Shown here in pieces: positions 58,801-64,000 of a stretch of DNA of 64,000 nt. The position numbers and the translations under genes are program-made. The first letter of the stretch is position 1. Each line of letters opens with the position of its first letter. Source of the DNA: Symsagittifera roscoffensis (Eukaryota; Xenacoelomorpha; Acoela; Convolutidae). The notes beneath the pieces were generated by a model that was not told the DNA's origin, ran no database searches, and worked only from the letters and a program-made list of their open reading frames with translations. The stretch lies in NCBI RefSeq assembly GCF_963678635.1, contig NC_087064.1, positions 83,323,847 through 83,387,846 on the forward strand, read 5' to 3'.

Positions 58801-61800
58801 AAAAAACTGATTGAAAAACGGGCTCTTTTTCCTTTTCCCCCCACCTGCAAAGTTTTACGAGTAAAAATTATTTTCACTTTGTTCGATTGTTATGAAAATT
58901 GACATACCGACTAACTAGTTTATGACAAACATATTCGGTTTTCATAATTAACCTTGTAAAACCACCCGTTACACCATGAAACTCATGTTCGTGTGAGGTG
59001 GGAGGAAAAAGAGCCAAGGTGAGTTAATATATAGACTATTCGACTCAAATTTGCGGTATAATCGTTAATTTTACCAAGTTGTATAGGAGGAAAAAACTGT
59101 TTGTAATTTACTAATTAACGCAAATGCCAATTTCTCTCACCACTGACCACACAACCAAAGTTGAAACTATGAAATTTTCTTAAGCACAAAAATCTGCAAA
59201 AAAATTTTTTCCCTTGGCAGATTTTCGCAACAGTCTATGGTAAAAAAACACCACCTATTTCCTCAAGAGTTTAAAATTTCATTGAAGTAGAATTTCAGTC
59301 CAGTCTTTACGAATTTATTTGGTAAAAGATAACAACAGAGGAGGAACAAAATCGTTTTAAGCTCGTGATGGCAAAAAAAACTGATTGAAAAACGGGCTCT
59401 TTTTCCTTTTCCCCCCACCTGCAAAGTTTTACGAGTAAAAATATTTTTCACTTTGTTCGATTGTTATGAAAATTGACATACCGACTAACTAGTTTATGAC
59501 AAACATATTCGGTTTTCATAATTAACCTTGTAAAACCACCCGTTACACCATGAAACTCATGTTCGTCTGAGGTGGGAGGAAAAAGAGCCAAGGTGAGTTA
59601 ATATATAGACTATTCGACTCAAATTTGCGGTATAAGCGTTGATTTTACGAAGTTGTATAGGAGGAAAAAACTGTTTGTAATTTACTAATTAACGCAAATG
59701 CCAATTTCTCTCACCACTGACCACACAACCAAAGTTGAAACTGTGAAATATTCTAAAGCACAAAAATCTGCAAAAAAATTTTTTCCCTTGGCAGATTTTC
59801 GCAACAGTCTATGGTAAAAAACACCACCTATTTCCTCAAGAGTTTAAAATTTCATTGAAGTAGAATTTCAGTCCAGTCTTTACGAATTTGTTTGGTAAAA
59901 GATAACAACAGAGGAGGAAAAAAATCGTTTTAAGCTCGTGATGGCAAAAAAAACTGATTGAAAAACGGGCTCTTTTTCCTTTTCCCCCCACCTGCAAAGT
60001 TTTACGAGTAAAAATTATTTTCACTTTGTTCGATTGTTATGAAAATTGACATACCGACTAACTAGTTTATGACAAACATATTCGGTTTTCATAATTAACC
60101 TTGTAAAACCACCCGTTACACCATGAAACTCATGTTCGTGTGAGGTGGGAGGAAAAAGAGCCAAGGTGAGTTAATGTATAGACTATTCGACTCAAATTTG
60201 CGGTATAATCGTTGATTTTACGAAGTTGTATAGGAGGAAAAAACTGTTTGTAATTTACTAATTAACGCAAATGCCAGTTTCTCTCACCACTGACCACACA
60301 ACCAAAGTTGAAACTATGAAATTTTCTTAAGCACAAAAATCTGCAAAAAATTTTTTTCCCTTGGCAGATTTTCGCAACAGTCTGTGGTAAAAAAACACCA
60401 CCTATTTCCTCAAGAGTTTAAAATTTCATTGAAGTAGAATTTCAGTCCAGTCTTTACGAATTTATTTGGTAAAAGATAACAACAGAGGAGGAACAAAATC
60501 GTTTTAAGCTCGTGATGGCAAAAAAAACTGATTGAAAAACGGGCTCTTTTTCCTTTTCCCCCCACCTGCAAAGTTTTACGAGTAAAAATATTTTTCACTT
60601 TGTTCGGTTGTTATGAAAATTGACATACCGACTAACTAGTTTGTGACAAACATATTCGGTTTTCATAATTAACCTTGTAAAAGCACCCGTTACACCATGA
60701 AACTCATGTTCGTGTGAGGTGGGAGGAAAAAGAGCCAAGGTGAGTTAATATATAGACTATTCGACTCAAATTTGCGGTATAATCGTTGATTTTACGAAGT
60801 TGTATAGGAGGAAAAAACTGTTTGTAATTTACTAATTAACGCAAATGCCAATTTCTCTCACCACTGACCACACAACCAAAGTTGAAACTATGAAATTTTC
60901 TTAAGCACAAAAATCTGCAAAAAAATTTTTTCCCTTGGCAGATTTTCGCAACAGTCTATGGTAAAAAAACACCACCTATTTCCTCAAGAGTTTAAAATTT
61001 CATTGAAGTAGAATTTCAGTCCAGTCTTTACGAATTTATTTGGTAAAAGATAACAACAGAGGAGGAACAAAATCGTTTTAAGCTCGTGATGGCAAAAAAA
61101 ACTGATTGAAAAACGGGCTCTTTTTCCTTTCCCCCCACCTGCAAAGTTTTACGAGTAAAAATTTTTTTCACTTTGTTCGATTGTTATGAAAATTGACATA
61201 CCGACTAACTAGTTTATGAAAAACATATTCGGTTTTCATAATTAACCTTGTAAAACCACCCGTTACACCATGAAACTCATGTTCGTGTGAGGTGGGAGGA
61301 AAAAGAGCCAAGGTGAGTTAATATATAGACTATTCGACTCAAATTTGCGGTATAATCGTTGATTTTACCAAGTTGTATAGGAGGAAAAAATTGTTTGTAA
61401 TTTACTAATTAACGCAAATGCCAATTTCTCTCACCACTGACTACACAACCAAAGTTGAAACTATGAAATTTTCTTAAGCACAAAAATCTGCAAAAAAATT
61501 TTTTCCCTTGGCAGATTTTCGCAACAGTCTATGGTAAAAAAACACCACCTATTTCCTCAAGAGTTTAAAATTTCATTGAAGTAGAATTTCAGTCCAGTCT
61601 TTACGAATTTATTTGGTAAAAGATAACAACAGAGGAGGAACAAAATCGTTTTAAGCTCGTGATGGCAAAAAAAAACTGATTGAAAAACGGGCTCTTTTTC
61701 CTTTTCCCCCCACCTGCAAAGTTTTACGAGTAAAAATTTTTTTTACTTTGTTCGATTGTTATGAAAATTGACATACCGACTAACTACTTTATGAAAAACA

Positions 61801-64000
61801 TATTCGGTTTTCATAATTAACCTTGTAAAACCACCCGTTACACCATGAAACTCATGTTCGTGTGAGGTGGGAGGAAAAAGAGCCAAGGTGAGTTAATATA
61901 TAGACTATTCGACTCAAATTTGCGGTATAATCGTTGATTTTACCAAGTTGTATAGGAGGAAAAAACTGTTTGTAATTTACTAATTAACGCAAATGCCAAT
62001 TTCTCTCACCACTGACCACACAACCAAAGTTGAAACTATGAAATTTTCTTAAACACAAAAATCTGCAAAAAAATTTTTTCCCTTGGCAGATTTTCGCAAC
62101 AGTCTATGGTAAAAAAACACCACCTATTTCCTCAAGAGTTTAAAATTTCATTGAAGTAGAATTTCAGTCCAGTCTTTACGAATTTATTTGGTAAAAGATA
62201 ACAACAGAGGAGGAAAAAAATCGTTTTAAGCTCGTGATGGCAAAAAAAACTGATTGAAAAACGGGCTCTTTTTCTTTTTCCCCCCACCTGCAAAGTTTTA
62301 CGAGTAAAAAATATTTTCACTTTGTTCGATTGTTATGAAAATTGACATACCGACTAACTAGTTTATGACAAACATATTCGGTTTTCATAATTAACCTTGT
62401 AAAACCACCCGTTACACCATGAAACTCATGTTCGTGTGAGGTGGGCGGAAAAAGAGCCAAGGTGAGTTAATATATAGACTATTCGACTCAAATTTGCGGT
62501 ATAATCGTTGATTTTACGAAGTTGTATAGGAGGAAAAAACTGTTTGTAATTTACTAATTAACGCAAATGCCAATTTCTCTCACCACTGACCACACAACCA
62601 AAGTTGAAACTATGAAATTTTCTTAAGCACAAAAATCTGCAAAAAAATTTTTTCCCTTGGCAGATTTTCGCAACAGTCTATGGTAAAAAAACACCACCTA
62701 TTTCCTCAAGAGTTTAAAATTTCATTGAAGTAGAATTTCAGTCCAGTCTTTACGAATTTATTTGGTAAAAGATAACAACAGAGGAGGAACAAAATCGTTT
62801 TAAGCTCGTGATGGCAAAAAAAACTGATTGAAAAACGGGCTCTTTTTCCTTTTCCCCCCACCTGCAAAGTTTTACGAGTAAAAATGTTTTTCACTTTGTT
62901 CGATTGTTATGAAAATTGACATACCGACTAACTAGTTTATGAAAAACATATTCGGTTTTCATAATTAACCTTGTAAAACCACCCGTTACACCATGAAACT
63001 CATGTTCGTGTGAGGTGGGAGGAAAAAGAGCCAAGGTGAGTTAATATATAGACTATTCGACTGAAATTTGCGGTATAATCGTTGCTTTTACCAAGTTGTA
63101 TAGCAGGAAAAAACTGTTTGTAATTTACTAATTAACGCAAATGCCAATTTCTCTCACCACTGACCACACAACCAAAGTTGAAACTATGAAATTTTCTTAA
63201 ACACAAAAATCTGCAAAAAAATTTTTTCCCTTGGCAGATTTTCGCAACAGTCTATGGTAAAAAACACCACCTATTTCCTCAAGAGTTTAAAATTTCATTG
63301 AAGTAGAATTTCAGTCCAGTCTTTACGAATTTGTTTGGTAAAAGATAACAACAGAGGAGGAAAAAAATCGTTTTAAGCTCGTGATGGCAAAAAAAACTGA
63401 TTGAAAAACGGGCTCTTTTTCTTTTTCCCCCCACCTGCAAAGTTTTACGAGTAAAAATTATTTTCACTTTGTTCGATTGTTATGAAAATTGACATACCGA
63501 CTAACTAGTTTATGACAAACATATTCGGTTTTCATAATTAACCTTGTAAAACCACCCGTTACACCATGAAACTCATGTTCGTGTGAGGTAGGAGGAAAAA
63601 GAGCCAAGGTGAGTTAATATATAGACTATTCGACTCAAATTTGCGGTATAATCGTTGATTTTACGAAGTTGTATAGGAGGAAAAAACTGTTTGTAATTTA
63701 CTAATTAACGCAAATGCCAATTTCTCTCACCACTGACCACACAACCAAAGTTGAAACTATGAAATTTTCTGAAGCACAAAAATCTGCAAAAAAATTTTTT
63801 CCCTTGGCAGATTTTCGCAACAGTCTATGGTAAAAAAACACCACCTATTTCCTCAAGAGTTTAAAATTTCATTGAAGTAGAATTTCAGTCCAGTCTTTAC
63901 GAATTTATTTGGTAAAAGATAACAACAGAGGAGGAACAAAATCGTTTTAAGCTCGTGATGGCAAAAAAAACTGATTGAAAAACGGGCTCTTTTTCCTTTC
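49636..64000. repeat. Satellite array, 574-bp period, MITE-bounded units (continues past edge)
   Basis: Units begin (GGCTC) at 49,636, 50,211, 50,785, 51,359, 51,932, 52,505, 53,079, 53,654, 54,229, 54,805, 55,378, 55,951, 56,526, 57,100, 57,674, 58,248, 58,821, 59,395, 59,968, 60,542, 61,116, 61,690, 62,264, 62,838, 63,411 and 63,985, giving 25 full units of mean 574 bp. Each unit is a ~196-bp MITE plus ~378 bp of flank beginning AAGGTGAGTTAATATATAG and ending ATTGAAAAACG. Differences between units are single-base changes and A/T-run lengths. A 62-codon minus frame recurs but is not treated as a gene. The array is one long AT-rich block with no other feature. Confidence 0.97.

Noticed and set aside
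50079-63467. 62-codon minus-strand open frame repeated in most satellite units
   Set aside because: It crosses the MITE/spacer junction, is AT-run dependent, is disrupted or altered in several units by run-length changes, and lies entirely in tandem DNA that is near identical anyway. Conservation is explained by array homogenisation.
49636-64000. CRISPR-like or regulated repeat-spacer array
   Set aside because: Period and unit size (574 bp), eukaryotic context and MITE termini are incompatible with CRISPR; spacers are not unique.

Overview
This is an invertebrate-type metazoan nuclear window: AT-rich, spliced genes with GT-AG introns, LTR retrotransposons of the Ty3/gypsy and BEL/Pao classes, a tRNA-like SINE, short inverted-repeat (MITE) elements and a large satellite array. 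No bacterial, viral or CRISPR features are seen. The species cannot be named from the sequence alone.

Layout. (1) 1-3,601: the 5' two thirds of a broken Ty3/gypsy element on the minus strand, cut by the left edge. It has gag with CCHC knuckles, protease, RT and RNase H; the LTR is at 3,433-3,601 and the primer site matches tRNA-Ser. (2) 3,426-32,735: two head-to-tail copies of one segment (unit 1 about 13.5 kb, unit 2 about 15.8 kb). Each holds a four-exon gene for a small Shisa-like/STMC6 membrane adaptor (6,558-7,947 and 20,081-21,429), a BEL/Pao integrase-tail relic, a decayed BEL/Pao element with LTRs, TSD, PPT and a tRNA-His primer site (11,165-15,239 and 25,419-29,945), and a SINE. The first 3.4 kb of the two units is almost identical while the rest is clearly diverged. 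(3) 32,736-45,200: mostly non-coding, with the mitochondrial ribosomal protein gene MRPS28 (36,347-37,379, minus), one weaker two-exon gene candidate just upstream of it, three MITEs and dispersed hAT-like fragments. (4) 45,208-49,533: two copies of a GC-richer repeated block, the second internally deleted. (5) 49,636-64,000 and beyond: a tandem array with a 574-bp period. Each unit starts exactly at the end of a ~196-bp MITE. The array has at least 26 MITE copies and an 8-kb higher-order structure.

The host genes are the two STMC6 paralogs and MRPS28; nothing in the window links them functionally. The rest is a record of repeat activity. A BEL element inserted, the segment was duplicated with one breakpoint in the gypsy primer site, part of the duplicate was homogenised, and elsewhere a MITE insertion at a splice-donor-like site became part of a satellite. 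The best candidates for something new are the MITE-bounded satellite and the MITE target site, which spans a perfect AAG|GTGAG donor.
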